A program made the translations under genes and the position numbers. From positions 231,250,396 to 231,314,395 of the forward strand of contig NC_081406.1 of the NCBI RefSeq assembly GCF_030272615.1: a stretch of DNA of 64,000 nucleotides, written 5' to 3'. The stretch is from Cryptomeria japonica. Its lineage: Eukaryota; Streptophyta; Pinopsida; Cupressales; Cupressaceae. The notes below the pieces were generated by a model. The model was given only the letters and a program-made list of their open reading frames with translations, was not told where the DNA came from and did no database searches. Every line of letters begins with the position of its first letter. The stretch's first letter is position 1. This document shows positions 11,207-23,041 of this stretch, piece by piece.

Positions 11207-11311
11207 AATTCCATTCCTTGATTTTACCTTTCAAAAAGCTAAGTTTTTTCACAATGATTTTAATTCCATTCCTTGATTTTACCTTTCAAAAAGCTAAGTT
11301 TTTTCACAATT
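11207..11311. repeat. 55-bp tandem duplication in LINE-1 ORF2
   Basis: The unit beginning AATTCCATTCCTTG at 11207 recurs at 11262. The second copy runs to the end of the shared TTTTTTCACAAT. The length is not a multiple of three, so it also shifts the frame. Confidence 0.9.
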
Positions 11312-12138
11312 TGGAACATTTTAGACCCTTCAAAGAAGGGTGAAACCTTCCACCAATATCTCACCATAGGAAGAAATTTTTTGTCCCTAAGTCACATTGG
11401 CTCCAATTTGGAGAGACTTTATGAGAGGCCCCGTCTTCTAAAATAACAAACAAAATTGGAAAATGGTTCAACCCATAATAAGGTAAAAAAATAGAGTATA
11501 CATAAAGATCAAATGAGAGCCAATTTTATAACATTAAGAGTCTATCTAATCTCTCAACAATTTGGCGAAAAATCCTTCCTCTTAGTGGTCCAAGTGAAAG
11601 GTCCATTCTGAAGAATACAATCAACTAGAAAATTTGATTGGAGAAAGTAATTAAAATCCTCCATGACATTAATATTTGGAGTAATTCCTACCATATTTTC
11701 ATATTCATTAAGAACATCATTAAAATCACCACCATAGATAAGGAATTCCCTCTTCAATGGAGCAAAAATCAACGATAACTAGTTCCAAATTATTTTTTTA
11801 TCCAACACACTCATAGGACCATAAACATTAAAAAACCAAAATTTCGTAGTTGAAAGTCTTCTTTTGATCAAAGCTAACATCCAATAAGAAGATGAAGAAA
11901 CCAAATAAAATCAAATGTCCTATTATTCCATAAAAATCAAGGCCCCCTGAAGCCCCAAAAGAGGGAATAGAACAACAATTCCGGAACTTCCATGAACTGA
12001 AGAGAGAATCCACAGTTGAAGAAGATAACTTAGTTTCTTGCACCATGGCAATATCAAAATTACCTAAATCTAATTGACGCTTAAATAAAAATCTTTTGTT
12101 AGGGGCATTTAAGCTCCTAACATTTCAAGAAAGAACCC

Positions 12139-15003
12139 TCATTTTCCTTGAGGGGAGGACACTTCTCCCCTCTTATCATGAATTTTGTTTTGGGACAACC
12201 TCCCAATAGTAAACTCTAGCTGTAGATTATGCTTTGTAGTAGTGTAGTGTCATAAAATTGCAACCCTAGAAATTTTTGATTGCATTAGGGTCCTCACGCA
12301 CTCGAGTTCAAATCCTATAGCCTGATTGGAGAACGAAGATTGCTCACCCCTCAGAAACATCTTCTTCCTTGGCCTCTACATTACCTCGTCTGCACTCTAC
12401 CCTGGAGAAAGGGGTAGGATAGGGGCATGGCGCCATTGTCCCCCCTTGGATAGGGGCGTGGTTCCCTTGTCCTCCTAGGCCAGGGGTGTGGTACCCCTGT
12501 CCCTACCCTATTTTGGGGCAGGACCCTTCCTAGGGTTGCATTGTTGGTTGTTCATCAGGTGGGAAACTCCCCCGATGTTGGCCTGTGATGAAAATCAAAT
12601 CCACTAACATGTATTTAAGGGGCACTCGTCCTCTCATTTGCATAAGTTGGAAAAGTTGAAGTTGGATAAGATTGAAGTGCGCCATGTTGCATAAGCGATC
12701 AAGCATTCAAGCATTCTTTTCTAGCATTGAGCATTCTCAAGTCTCCCTTCAAGGCTAGGTGTTGCATTCAAGTCAAGGATTCAACCATTGAAGAGGATAT
12801 TGATTTCAACATTCAATTCCATACAAGAATTTCTATCAACATTGCTATCACAACCTCCCTTGTGGTGATTTACAATTCAATCTTTTATTTACAACTACTT
12901 GCAAGTACTTTCTTTCATTACTTGGTTAATTCCAAAACTGGGGTTTGACCTAAAGGCAAACCCTCAATCCCAACCCTTTTTCTTCTCTTTTATGTGTGTA
13001 GGTTGCAGGTGTGTAGCTGAACTTTCGGATTCAGGCTTCATTTGCAGAGGCAAAAAACCCTTTTCGTTTCGTGGATTTTTTGGAGGACCGTGTATATTCC
13101 TGCCACAGTCCGGGCAACTTTTCCTCAAATTCACAAGGTGACTTCATCTTGACATATTAATGCCAAATCCAAGTGCACAACTTCATCCCATATTCCGATC
13201 TCAAGTTATAATCAATTCTTGGTCATTTTTTCACTACATAATTCAATCAATTCCTTTCCATTTCAAACAAGGAAGAGGGGATCAACTTATCATTCCCAAT
13301 TCATTCAGAATTCAATCTACCATCTTCATGTTGAGAGATTGAATCTAGTGAATTTTCCTCTCCTCTTCCTAATGTAACTAGGTGAAAAGTGTTTGAAGGA
13401 TAATCAATAGTGAAACTCTCATCTCTCTTTGAGGGAAAGGGTAGTTTTCCTCTTGATCTATCATTCACCATTTTTCCACCATTACAAGTAGTTGATCCAG
13501 TCATAGGGGAACTAATTTTTTTCTTTTTCTTAGAAGACCCCGTTGATGAAAAGAGGGTAGTTTGAACCCCTGCATCAATCTCTTGTTGAATTTTAAGACT
13601 ATTTGGATTTCTACCTCTCCTAGAAGGAGATGAAAAAGGAACAACCGTAGATAAAGGAGTTTGAGAGATAGGTAAATCAGTAACAATCTACTAATTGAAA
13701 CAATTGTATCAACTTGGTCTATTGTATTCACTTTATGTGGTGATAAGTCATCAAAAGGATTTTGTGATAAAGGAAAAGGGGCATGATTTCCTAATTGCAT
13801 AAGATCATTGTCAATGACCATGACAACACTATCAATAATCTTACTTGTAAGAACCTTATTAGAATCCTCAGTAATTTTTTGGAATTGATAAATAAGATGA
13901 TCATCTAGAATAATGGCATTAATAAATTGATCACCAAAAGTAAATGCCTCACCATTAAGCAGAATATTTTGGTCAACCAAAAAACTTTTACTTCCAAGAA
14001 GATTAGGTGAGGTTTCTGATTGATTAATCTCGGTAGTATCAAGCATATGGTTAGCATTCATTTGACTCTAATGTGGATCCAGAAGCAAAGAGTACAAGAA
14101 CCTCTCTATTGAATTTACCTTAAGATCAAGAATTGAGTCTTCCTCCATCAAGCCATTCAATGTAGAAACATGATTAACAGAAGGGCAAAATATATTCTTC
14201 TCTGGCCTAATCAGAGAATGATTAGGCATTTTATTCTTGCAATTTAATAGAGGGGGAGATTTTTTCAATTTCACAAATAAACTAGTATCAATAGAGATTT
14301 CAGTTTTTTGAAACCAATCTGAATCTCTTACAATATCTTGATGCCAAATTTCATCAATATATTTCAAATTGCAAATATAGGGAATGACAAAATCAGGGTT
14401 TACTAAAATACAAATCTTGATTGAAAGAAACCCTTCATTAAAAGAATTATCAAATAACAAAAATTTCCCAAAGGAATTTCCCAAATTGCTAAGAATATCA
14501 AGGTCTGTAAATTCATATAGGATATTGGGCAATTTAAACAAGACTAGAACTAACTTATGAAGATCATTGAAGGGTTAAAAGAAGGGTTTCAAAGAAAAAA
14601 TGAATACCAAATTTTTTCCCAACCGATAATAATCTTTTTCAAGCGCTTTTTTCTTAGCTTCAGATGAATCAAAAACCAAAATGAAAGTATTGGATGATAA
14701 TACCTAGAGGTGCAATGTCTTGAACCAATTTGCATGAATTCACTTATGTAATTGAGACAAAGCAATCAACTCACCCCATACTTGTAAAATGACTGCATAT
14801 GAATGTAGATCTTACACTCTCTATCTCAAAGGGTCATCTTTTGCATTAACCAAAGGAATAGGCAACCAAACCTTTTCAGTTTGCTGGTCAATACCTTCAA
14901 AAATAGACTTAGGGTTCAAAACTTCCTTGGAAGCTTAGGGTTTTTGCTAGAATCTCTACCCAATAGGGAAGTATTCTCTTTATGACCATCGTCTAAAACC
15001 ATA
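12139..15003 (-). pseudogene. LINE-1 ORF1 (DUF4283-like), split by a solo LTR
   Basis: Homologous along its length to LINE-2 ORF1. The likely start is ATG at 15001-15003. The middle part (about 14541-14068) matches the RNA-binding DUF4283-like region of plant L1 ORF1 (FKLPNILYEFTDLDIL against the FGLPKLLFEFMDPEVL of LINE-2). The C-terminal part, basic and serine-rich, is cut at 13487 by a solo LTR and continues below 12242 to a TGA at 12139-12141 that overlaps the ORF2 start (ATGA). Several stops and frameshifts, for instance near 14540 and 14700. ORF1 proteins of this type bind the element RNA; this copy cannot encode one. Confidence 0.75.
12243..13486 (+). mobile_element. solo LTR, TGTAGC gypsy family, plus orientation
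   Basis: Starts TGTAGTGTCATAAAATTG and ends ...TTTTTCCACCATTACA. The flanks AGTAG (12238-12242) and AGTAG (13487-13491) are a perfect 5-bp target duplication, and LINE-1 ORF1 continues across it. It is collinear with the LTR at 61788-62952 but longer (1244 bp). Near 12423-12500 it carries three imperfect copies of a GGGGCATGGCGCC-type box. No internal sequence remains. Confidence 0.9.
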
Positions 15004-15130
15004 TTTTCCCAAATCCCCCTATTCCAACTATTCTAATTGTGATTGCGAGCACTCCTTTGATTTCCACCTCTGGAGTTACGATTTCATCTAACAATTGTAG
15101 CCTGAGGACCCGATTTTTTTTTTATATAGT

Positions 15131-17493
15131 CCGATGTTGGAGTTACAATTCTAGCTTTAATTTCATGACTTATTATATGTATGTCTTATGTATTTGTGAT
15201 CAAAGCATCCAATACCAATAAATTTCTAAAATCAATTTAAGATGTCTATCCTCTCAATTCAAAGAATAAGAAAATAATGAATATTATCAAGTGAAAATTT
15301 TTTTTGACTTGCTTAAAATGAAGACTATGTTTAACCTTTTTTTATAGAGTTCAAACAAGTAATCAAATGAACAATGTAATTTAACAATCGGTTTTGTTTT
15401 ATTTATATTTGAAGATAGTTCACAAATATTACAATAGCTTCTTATAAACAACAATACTATTTAAGTCAAAATGGAATATTAAGAATCATCATTGAGACCA
15501 ACACATTAATCCCCTTATCAATATATTAATATTAGATAATAACAATAAAAAACCAAAAATCACTTTAAGATTTGTTGAAAAGGGGTTCAAAAATTGTGGA
15601 AAATGCAAATAGCAGTTATAAAACAACAACAAACCCACTGACATGCATGCAAAACGCAAGCATAGATAAGGCATGTCCATGGTTTGCTAAGAACTGTGTA
15701 AATGTAGATTGGCCAACATGTTTATTTTTTAATGGGAGGCCACAAAGGAATATCATCTTTGGGAATGGAATGCAATAATTGCAATGAATAATAAGAAATC
15801 TTTCAAAATCTTTGATTTAGCAAAGAATTATGGAATACATATAAGCTTTGTTCAAGAAAACTGTAGTTGATTGTGGTGCTTGTGTTGGCTGTGTTTATTT
15901 CCAACACCACTGCAACTTTACAATTGTCATAATAGCTACGCATCCAAAATAATGGAGTCGTAGATAATGTGAACCGTTTGACTAAATTTTTCAAAGAGAT
16001 GTCATCTCATGGACCACAACGATTAAGGATACGCATGAATAATTCCAGAGCTAGTCACTTAGAGAGGGGAACCGATAGAAAAACTGGCAATAAACAAGGC
16101 TCCATAAAAAAATTTCAACTGTGGTGTGAGACAAATTTTTGACATGAGGTGCGGCCATAGGAGATAACCTATTGACTACGGATATTCACTTAGAAACCTC
16201 GACTCAAACATGATGTTCTCAATAAACACTCTCAACAAGTCTTTTGTAATCCTTACCCATTTTAGAGTAGAAATGGGAAAGTCTTTTGATGGACTTCACT
16301 ATTAGAATTCCTAAAGCCAAAGTAAGGATTGCCTAAATATTATTTGTAGATAAACTCACGAAATATGCATAGATATTTGTTAATTATTTAGACTTTAAGA
16401 AATTTGTTGACTTATTCTTTAAGTCTTCAAGCTCCATGGACTGCCAAAGAGCATGATGAGTAATAGAGATAGCCATTTCATAATTTTATTTTGGAAGGAT
16501 TGGTTGCTTACAACCAGATGCCATTGACACTATTCCTAAATCAAGAGCTGAGATATTATTTTACATTTTTGGACAACAAAGGAGAATCAAAACCAATTAA
16601 ATTCACAACCTGAATTCCACGTTTTAAGCGTGCAATTGGAGTGTCCTACCAGCTCCCATTTTCTCTCTTTGATTTAACTTGGTGGGGACTCTTCTTTCTA
16701 AACTACGTCTCTACAGCTATGTCGATTTCTTCTCTGAAAACTTTATCAATTTTTTCTTCCTTGCCCAGACTAGCATGGCCCATTTTTGAATTTTTTTGTT
16801 GTCTAGACAACCATCCTCCTTGTAACGTCTCTTTTTGTTTTCAAAATAGGATTTCATAGTACTTCTTTCTGGGGCAATTGTGCCTTGCATGCTACATAAA
16901 ATATTGTTATTGCTTCCATGGTTTTCACCTTCCTTATATCTCTCTCAATATAGCCCACTATATGTATCTGTTCACTTCTTCCAGTCTCATGTTCATGAAA
17001 TTCCTTGTCTTTAACATAAATTATACTTATGATCGTGAGAGCATTTTATATGGTATGGTCTAATTAAGGCTTTGGGTCTAAAGGGTAATGAGATCTTAGG
17101 TCCAAATTTATGGTGGACATGAGAATCATATTAAAAAATATACCGAATGTGAAAACCATTCACACATTGTCATTGACATTAGTTGTTTGGGTGTTCATCT
17201 ATATATTTATTTCATTTGGAGTTTCAACTTTCCATCTCTCTTCCCTTTTCATCTATTTTTCTTGTGCGTCTTTTTGGATAAAAAGTAAAAAAAATACAAA
17301 ACCATCATTATATGAAGAAATTGGCTCATTCCTACATGTTATTAGTTCCTGCCATAGGCAGGAATAAATGCATTCACCCAAATCTATTAAATGTTAAAGC
17401 ATCAACTAATGACAACCAAGAATTAAATCGTTTGAACAGTTTTCCTAATCTCTATTTCTTTTTAATCTATTTCAAAATACACAAATTGACTTA
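15131..17493. other. no gene recognised
   Basis: AT-rich sequence between LINE-1 and the MITE. Short open frames exist but none resembles a known protein, and none is supported by splice signals or homology that I can see. Confidence 0.5.
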
Positions 17494-17959
17494 GGGGAAG
17501 AGCACCAATATATAACATAGTTCCAATAGTCGTCACCTTATTGTCATGTTGACCCCCCAATAGCCGTCATAGTGAAAATAAAATTAATAAATTTGTTTGT
17601 ACCAATAGCCGATCATTTTTTGTTTTTTTGTTCATAATTGGCCCATTTGTGCACCACTATTGGAACATTTGTGCACCACTATTGGGACATTTGTCAACAA
17701 ATACTAGCGATTTTGATTTGACGGTTATTGGAACATCTTTAGTTAGGTATCAGGCGACACTTTGAAATGTGTACTTTTTGACCTTTGTGCACATAACTAA
17801 TTCCACGACATGCATCGTTACTACCTAGAAGCCACATCAATAGCTATAAGCAGTTAAGTCGCATACAAAGATAACTAAAAGAAAAATCAAAATCCGATGT
17901 ATTGTTTAAGATTTGTGGGTGCACGAAGTTAGCTATGATGACTACTGGTGCTCTTCCCC
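17494..17959. mobile_element. MITE-like element with terminal inverted repeats
   Basis: The left end GGGGAAGAGCACCAATA and the right end, reverse-complemented, GGGGAAGAGCACCAGTA form terminal inverted repeats of about 14-17 bp, with weaker complementarity continuing inward (ATAGTTCC... against ATAGCTAAC...). TA flanks both ends (17492-17493, 17960-17961), as for Tc1/mariner-type insertions. The 466-bp interior has no ORF but repeats short motifs such as CCACTATTGG and CCAATAGCCG. The termini do not look like the classic Stowaway CTCCCTCC. A non-autonomous DNA transposon is the best reading. Confidence 0.7.
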
Positions 17960-18304
17960 TATCTATTATTCTATTGGATAATAGTACTCTACAATATTAT
18001 TAGTATGATGTAAGCAATTGGCTATTCATTGATTTTTTTTTTTCCATTTCCTCCCGATACTATTTTATAATAGTATTTTACAAAAGTGCCACTATTACAT
18101 AATAGTAACTATTTTGTCATGTTTCTTTTGACAATGCAATAATTGATAAAACCATTTTTTTAAAAATCCTTAAAGTCATTTGGTTTTTATAATAACTTAA
18201 AAAATATATAATTATAAATATAAAAAATTATAAATTTTAATGTATAGCTATAATTAATTCATTAATATAATGATGAGATAATAATAATAATAATTATTAT
18301 TTTT
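17960..18304. other. AT-rich spacer ending in LINE-2 tail
   Basis: Very AT-rich sequence with TAA/ATT runs. The segment just left of 18305, read on the minus strand, is an A-rich tail with TAAAAATAATAATTATT motifs that probably belongs to the 3' end of LINE-2. Confidence 0.5.
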
Positions 18305-18796
18305 ATTTTTTTTGATAAAAGTGGATAGAACCACTGAACTATATTAAATTTTAAAAGTTTTTAACAGTGTCTGGTTCAAAAAGCACTGAAGGGAAAGAAC
18401 CAGTAAGAAAACCCTTCAGTATTGCTTAAGTAACACAAGCCTATTCTACCCAATACCAAATGCCCATTGGCATAGTACATCAAAAAACCCATCCCAATTA
18501 CATAAGCCACATTAGATATAAAGGAAGCCACCAACAGAAGCATATAGAAGGAAGATTAAAGTATGATTGCCGAAGGATGCATATCCATTGCTACCAAAAA
18601 ACACCAGTCTGAACCACCCCTGTCTATGAAACATAATTCTCCAAACCACTGGTTAGAATGATACCACATAGCAGAAATGAAACCATAATCAGAGACCCTG
18701 TCAAAATAAACATTGTCATCAAGCATAGCAGAACCCACACCAAAGAAAAGCCACACCAAATAAGGAGGTTGATGAAGACTACAACTATGCCCTTCT

Positions 18797-21700
18797 TTAC
18801 TTCAAATATTCCAAAACCGAGGAAGGGATCTCATCCACACTTACTTCCCACGTATTAGCTTCACTGTCAATGGCTAAGTTAGCCAAGAAATTTGCAATCT
18901 TATTCACTTCCCTATAACAGTGGGAAATAAAAAAGGAATCCAAAAAATCTAATTTTTGCAAAATATGATCAAGTATATATTGTAATTGCCAACAATTCGA
19001 CTTCTTTTTCATGACACTTTGAATAATAACCATAGAATCACCCTCAATTATCAAGTCCTTAATTCCCAAAGATATAGCCATATCCAAACCAAAGGACAAA
19101 GCAAAGAATTCTGCACAATTGTTAGACTTGAAAACAATCGCATGACAACGAGCCTGAACAAATCTTACCTTATGATTATAAATTACCATACCTGCCCCTG
19201 CCAGGCCAGGGTTCCCATGAGAAGCACCATCAAAATTCAATTTAAAGTGCCCTTGCGGAGGAGGTTTCCAGCAAGCAAAATTTCTCTTACTTATAGCATT
19301 AGTCTTATTTAAAATAGATCCATGAGAAGGTAAGACTGATAACATTCTCCAAACTCAAGTTACCCTACCATCCCAATGAGAAAAAGAGGTAAGGGTTTCC
19401 AAATTCTTACAGATAAAAGACAAAGCAACTTTAGAGATGGAAGATTCAATCCTCGATAAAACCTCAGCCAAGGAAGAACTTGTTTGTTTAAAAATCCTAT
19501 TATTATGCTCTAACCAAATATTCCAAATCACAATAGATGGAGAAATAATCCAAAGACATGCATAGAAAGATGAGGCAAACAGGAGAGGCTAGGCTCTAAA
19601 GTGGGAAAGGATATCCTTACCAATAACAAATGATAGATTAAGCTTTTCAAACAACCACTGCCAGCAAGCATAGGCAAAATCACAGTGAAGAAACAAGTGT
19701 GCAGAGGATTCTAAATTTTTATTACAAAAGACACAAGAAAATACTGCAGTAATACCCAACCTATCCAACCTCATTCATGTAAGGACCTTGTCCTACACTG
19801 CTAACCAAGCAAAAGAACTAGCCTTTGGGAGGCAAGCCATATGCCAAAACAACTTGTATGGCCAAGTAGATAAATCTTTAGCAACCAAGAGAGAATTATA
19901 GCCATCCTTAACTATGTACTTACCAGAGATATTCCTTGTCCAGATAAGCTCATCGTCAACATTAGAAAGAATTATTACTCTCTCCCCCAACATCTTTTCA
20001 TATTCCAATTTCACATTTTTATCAATATCTAAAAACTCAATTGATTTCCATTTTGCCACCTTAAGATTCCCACTATACTCAATTTCAAAATAATCAGCCA
20101 CAAAGACACCCCAAAGGGAAGAAAGAGTGGAAATTAAAGGAGACCAATCCCTCGAGTTCACCAAAGGGGGATGTCCATTTCAAACTTCCTCCCAAAACCT
20201 GACCTTTCTACCATTATGAACAATCCATGAGAGATGAGGCAAAATCACTGATCTACATTTACATAGAAAATTCCAAATAGTTGAACCAGACGGTAAATTA
20301 GAAACTTGAAAAACATACTCCCTTGGTCCGTTATTTTAATATTTAGCAAACATAATTTATGCCCAAAAGGAGAATGGTCTCTCATACAATTTTCAAACCA
20401 ACTTAGCACTTAAGGCTAAATTCTGACTTTCCAGACTCCTAATGCCTGTGCCCCCAAGGTTTTTAGGCAAACAAACTTTATCCCATGCTAGCAGAGGGAG
20501 TTTCTTCTTACGTTCTTTATTATTACTCCAAAGGATGGACCTAAGAGTATCTTGCAAACTAACAAGAGCCGCTTTCGGAGACTACAAAACAGACATGAGA
20601 TAAATATGAACACCATTTAGGACAGACTTAATAAGAACAATCTTACCAGCCAAAGATAACCTTTATGATTCCAGGATAGGATCCTTCTAGAGATAACTGA
20701 AATGATCTTATCTCAAAACTCAACTCTATCCTTTTTAATGAAGAAAGGTATACCAAGATAAGAACAAGGAAGATTTCTAGATGTAAATCCCCAAAAAATC
20801 TTCAATCTATCCTGAACCAATTGTGAAGCATGAAGGAAAAAAATCTTTGACTTATCAACATTGACTCCCTGACCAAAAAAGGATGCATAATTCTGTATTA
20901 TCCCCTTTATCACTCTTGCCTCACCCAAAGAGGCCTGACCAAATAACAAGGTATCATCTGCAAACAAGCAATGCAAAATGCTTTGTGGAACATTATGAAT
21001 CCTAATTCCCTTCCAAAGCCCTCCCAGCTTAGCGGCTCTTATAGCCCAACTGAACATTTCAGCTAGAAGAATGAACAAGAAAGGAGACAGGGGATCCCCC
21101 TATCTCAAACCCCTAGAAGAGGAGAAAAAACCACAAGGGGAGCCATTAATTAGAACCGAGAACCTTGCAGAAGAAATACAAGCACGAATCCATTTGACCC
21201 ATGCCTTGGAAAAGCCCAATTTAAGTAGAACAACACACAACGCCCCCTATTCTACTCTATCATATGCTTTCATCATATCTAATTTGAGGATCATGGTCGG
21301 GATTCTCTGAGTAGAAATAGAATGCATAACCTCATGCGCCACTATAGCTCCCTCTGTCATCTCCCTTCCTGGAACAAAACCACCTTGTTCTAAAGAAATG
21401 ATCCTAGGCAGAATTTTAGCCAACCTTAAAGAAATAGCCTTGGTAAAAATCTTGTACAAAGTATTACATAAAGCAATAGGGCAAAAATCAGCTAATGTCT
21501 TGGTAACCTCTTTTTTAGGAATAATTGCAATCATTGTAGTATTCAGCTCTTTCAAAATAGACCTATTCCTTCTAGCTTCCTCAAGGGCCAATAAAACATC
21601 ATTCCCCACAAAATCCCAACATTTCTGAAAAAATAAAGGAGTAAATCCATCCGGACCCGGAGCCTTATCAGGGTTCATTGCAAAAACATCATTCTTAACT

Positions 21701-23041
21701 TCATCCAAAGAAAAAGGAGACATCAACATTTTATTATCTTCCGAAGATACCAAAGAAGGAATATTAGAAGAAATGTTATTATGAAGATCTCCATGCTCCG
21801 AAGACAATAGTGACTTAAAAAATCTAACTGCCTCTGAAGCAATATCCTCCCATTCTATTAAAAGTTCACCATTTGGACACTCAATACAATATATCCTATT
21901 TCTACTTCTCTTAATTTTTGTTGAAGAGTGAATTTTTTTTGTATTTCTATCACCATCTGAAAGCCACATCTCCCTCGATTTCTGTCTCCAATAAATTTCT
22001 TCTTTGGACAAAATTTCTTCAAGCTCTGCTTTTAGCAATTTTAGTTCATCAAAAACAAGAGGCACCATACCATGTTGAATCACATGTGAATTAAGACATT
22101 CAATCATATCTTGAATCCTCTATTTTTCCTGAAAGATGTTCTTAAAATGCAAGATATTCCATTCTCTAATATTAAATTTCAAAAATCTCAACTTCTTAGC
22201 AATCTGAAACATTTGGGATCTAGAGCAATAAGGAGCAGAACTCCACCATTTTTTTAGCAAAGGCAAAAAGGAAGAATCTCTAAACCACATAGGTTCAAAT
22301 TTAAAAGGTGACTTAAAAGGAGCTTTATCTTCCAGAATTGATAGGGAAATTGGAAAATGATCTGACCCCAAAACTAGAAGAATAGAGGAAAAAAATTTGA
22401 ACTCTGAATCAATCCAAACATCTGATAACAAAAACTGGTCTAACCTTTCCGCAATCTGAGAAAAATCTCTTCGCATATTTGTCCATGTGAAAATCCCATT
22501 CTGAAATTGACAACCAAAAAGACGCATGTCCTTAATGAACATCCCAAAGTCTTCCATAATTTTTTTATCAGGAAGAATACCTCCTTTCTTTTCTCCCAAG
22601 TGAGTGATAGCATTAAAATCCCCCCCCCAAAGATTATAAAGGGACCATGCCTTAAGGGGAGGAAATCCTCTTAAGTTCTCCCCATAATTTAGTCTTCCTT
22701 TGAATACCAGAAGGAGCATAAATATTAAAAAGCCAAAACTTAACCTTCGAAAGCTTGCTTTTAACTAAGGCGAACATCCATTTTACAGTAGAAGCAACTA
22801 GCTCAACCTCAATGTTATAGTTACTCCAAAGCAATTCCAAACCCCCTGACGCACCACAAGCTGGAGAGGAGAGGAATTCCCACTTTCTCCAAGAAGAAAA
22901 AACCAAATCAACAGACTCCTTTGACAATTTTGTCTCTTGCAACATGAAAATATCACACTTAACTAAGTCCATCTGGGACTTAATTAAGCGCCTCTTGTTA
23001 GGGGCATTTAATCCCCTAACATTTCAAGATATAATTCTCAT
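18797..23041 (-). pseudogene. LINE-2 ORF2 (endonuclease, reverse transcriptase, RNase H)
   Basis: Starts at ATG 23039-23041 with TGA at codon 6 (23024-23026), in the place of the usual Trp. The APE endonuclease shows FMLQETKLS (catalytic Glu), GGDFNAITH, and GSDHFPISL (about 22950-22330). The reverse transcriptase (about 22107-20713) shows DKAPGPDGFTPLFFQKCWD, PIALCNTLYKIFTKAISLRL, GGFVPGRE, LKLDMMKAYDRVE and the catalytic FADDTLLFG near 20950. A zf-RVT-like linker follows (about 20164-19589). RNase H (19345-18797) shows LNFDGASHGNPG, NNCAEFFAL and IEGDSMVI; the last catalytic position reads Asn (KIANFLANLA) instead of the usual Asp. Stops and frameshifts separate these blocks. It would copy LINE RNA at nicked DNA when intact. 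Confidence 0.88.

Larger units (their letters stand above)
8758..12142 (-). pseudogene. LINE-1 ORF2 remnant (endonuclease, RT, RNase H tail)
   Basis: The frame starts with ATG at 12140-12142, overlapping the ORF1 stop, and meets a TGA six codons in (12125-12127), at the tryptophan of the conserved start of plant L1 endonucleases. The APE-type endonuclease follows (QETKLSSSTVD near 12020; GGDFNDVLNE near 11740). The reverse transcriptase region (about 11250-9241) shows FRPIVLCNTLYKILTKAI, GGFVPGRE, KAYDRANWDFL and RQGDPLSPF. The FxDD box region near 9640 is frame-disrupted. A segment with YLGIPFF marks the RT C-terminus at about 9430. RNase H survives only as a C-terminal piece (LKVADVLANLRCDKLAVDS, about 9120). 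Many stops and frameshifts, plus two short tandem duplications, make it non-functional. Confidence 0.85.
6786..15130 (-). mobile_element. LINE-1: degenerate L1-type non-LTR retrotransposon
   Basis: Read on the minus strand, the order is ORF1 (15003 to 12139), endonuclease and reverse transcriptase (12142 to 9241), an RNase H remnant (9213 to about 8758) and a 3' end at 6786, where an A8 run closes the element. It aligns along its length with LINE-2 at 18305-24890 but is more damaged. ORF1 is interrupted by a solo LTR (12243-13486). The region between RT and RNase H is deleted near 9213-9241. About 1.5 kb of unrelated sequence sits in the 3' region (about 7192-8750). Three internal tandem duplications (periods 36, 55 and 191 bp) have arisen. 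The 5' limit near 15130 is inferred from where homology to LINE-2 stops; no target duplication was found. Confidence 0.8.
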
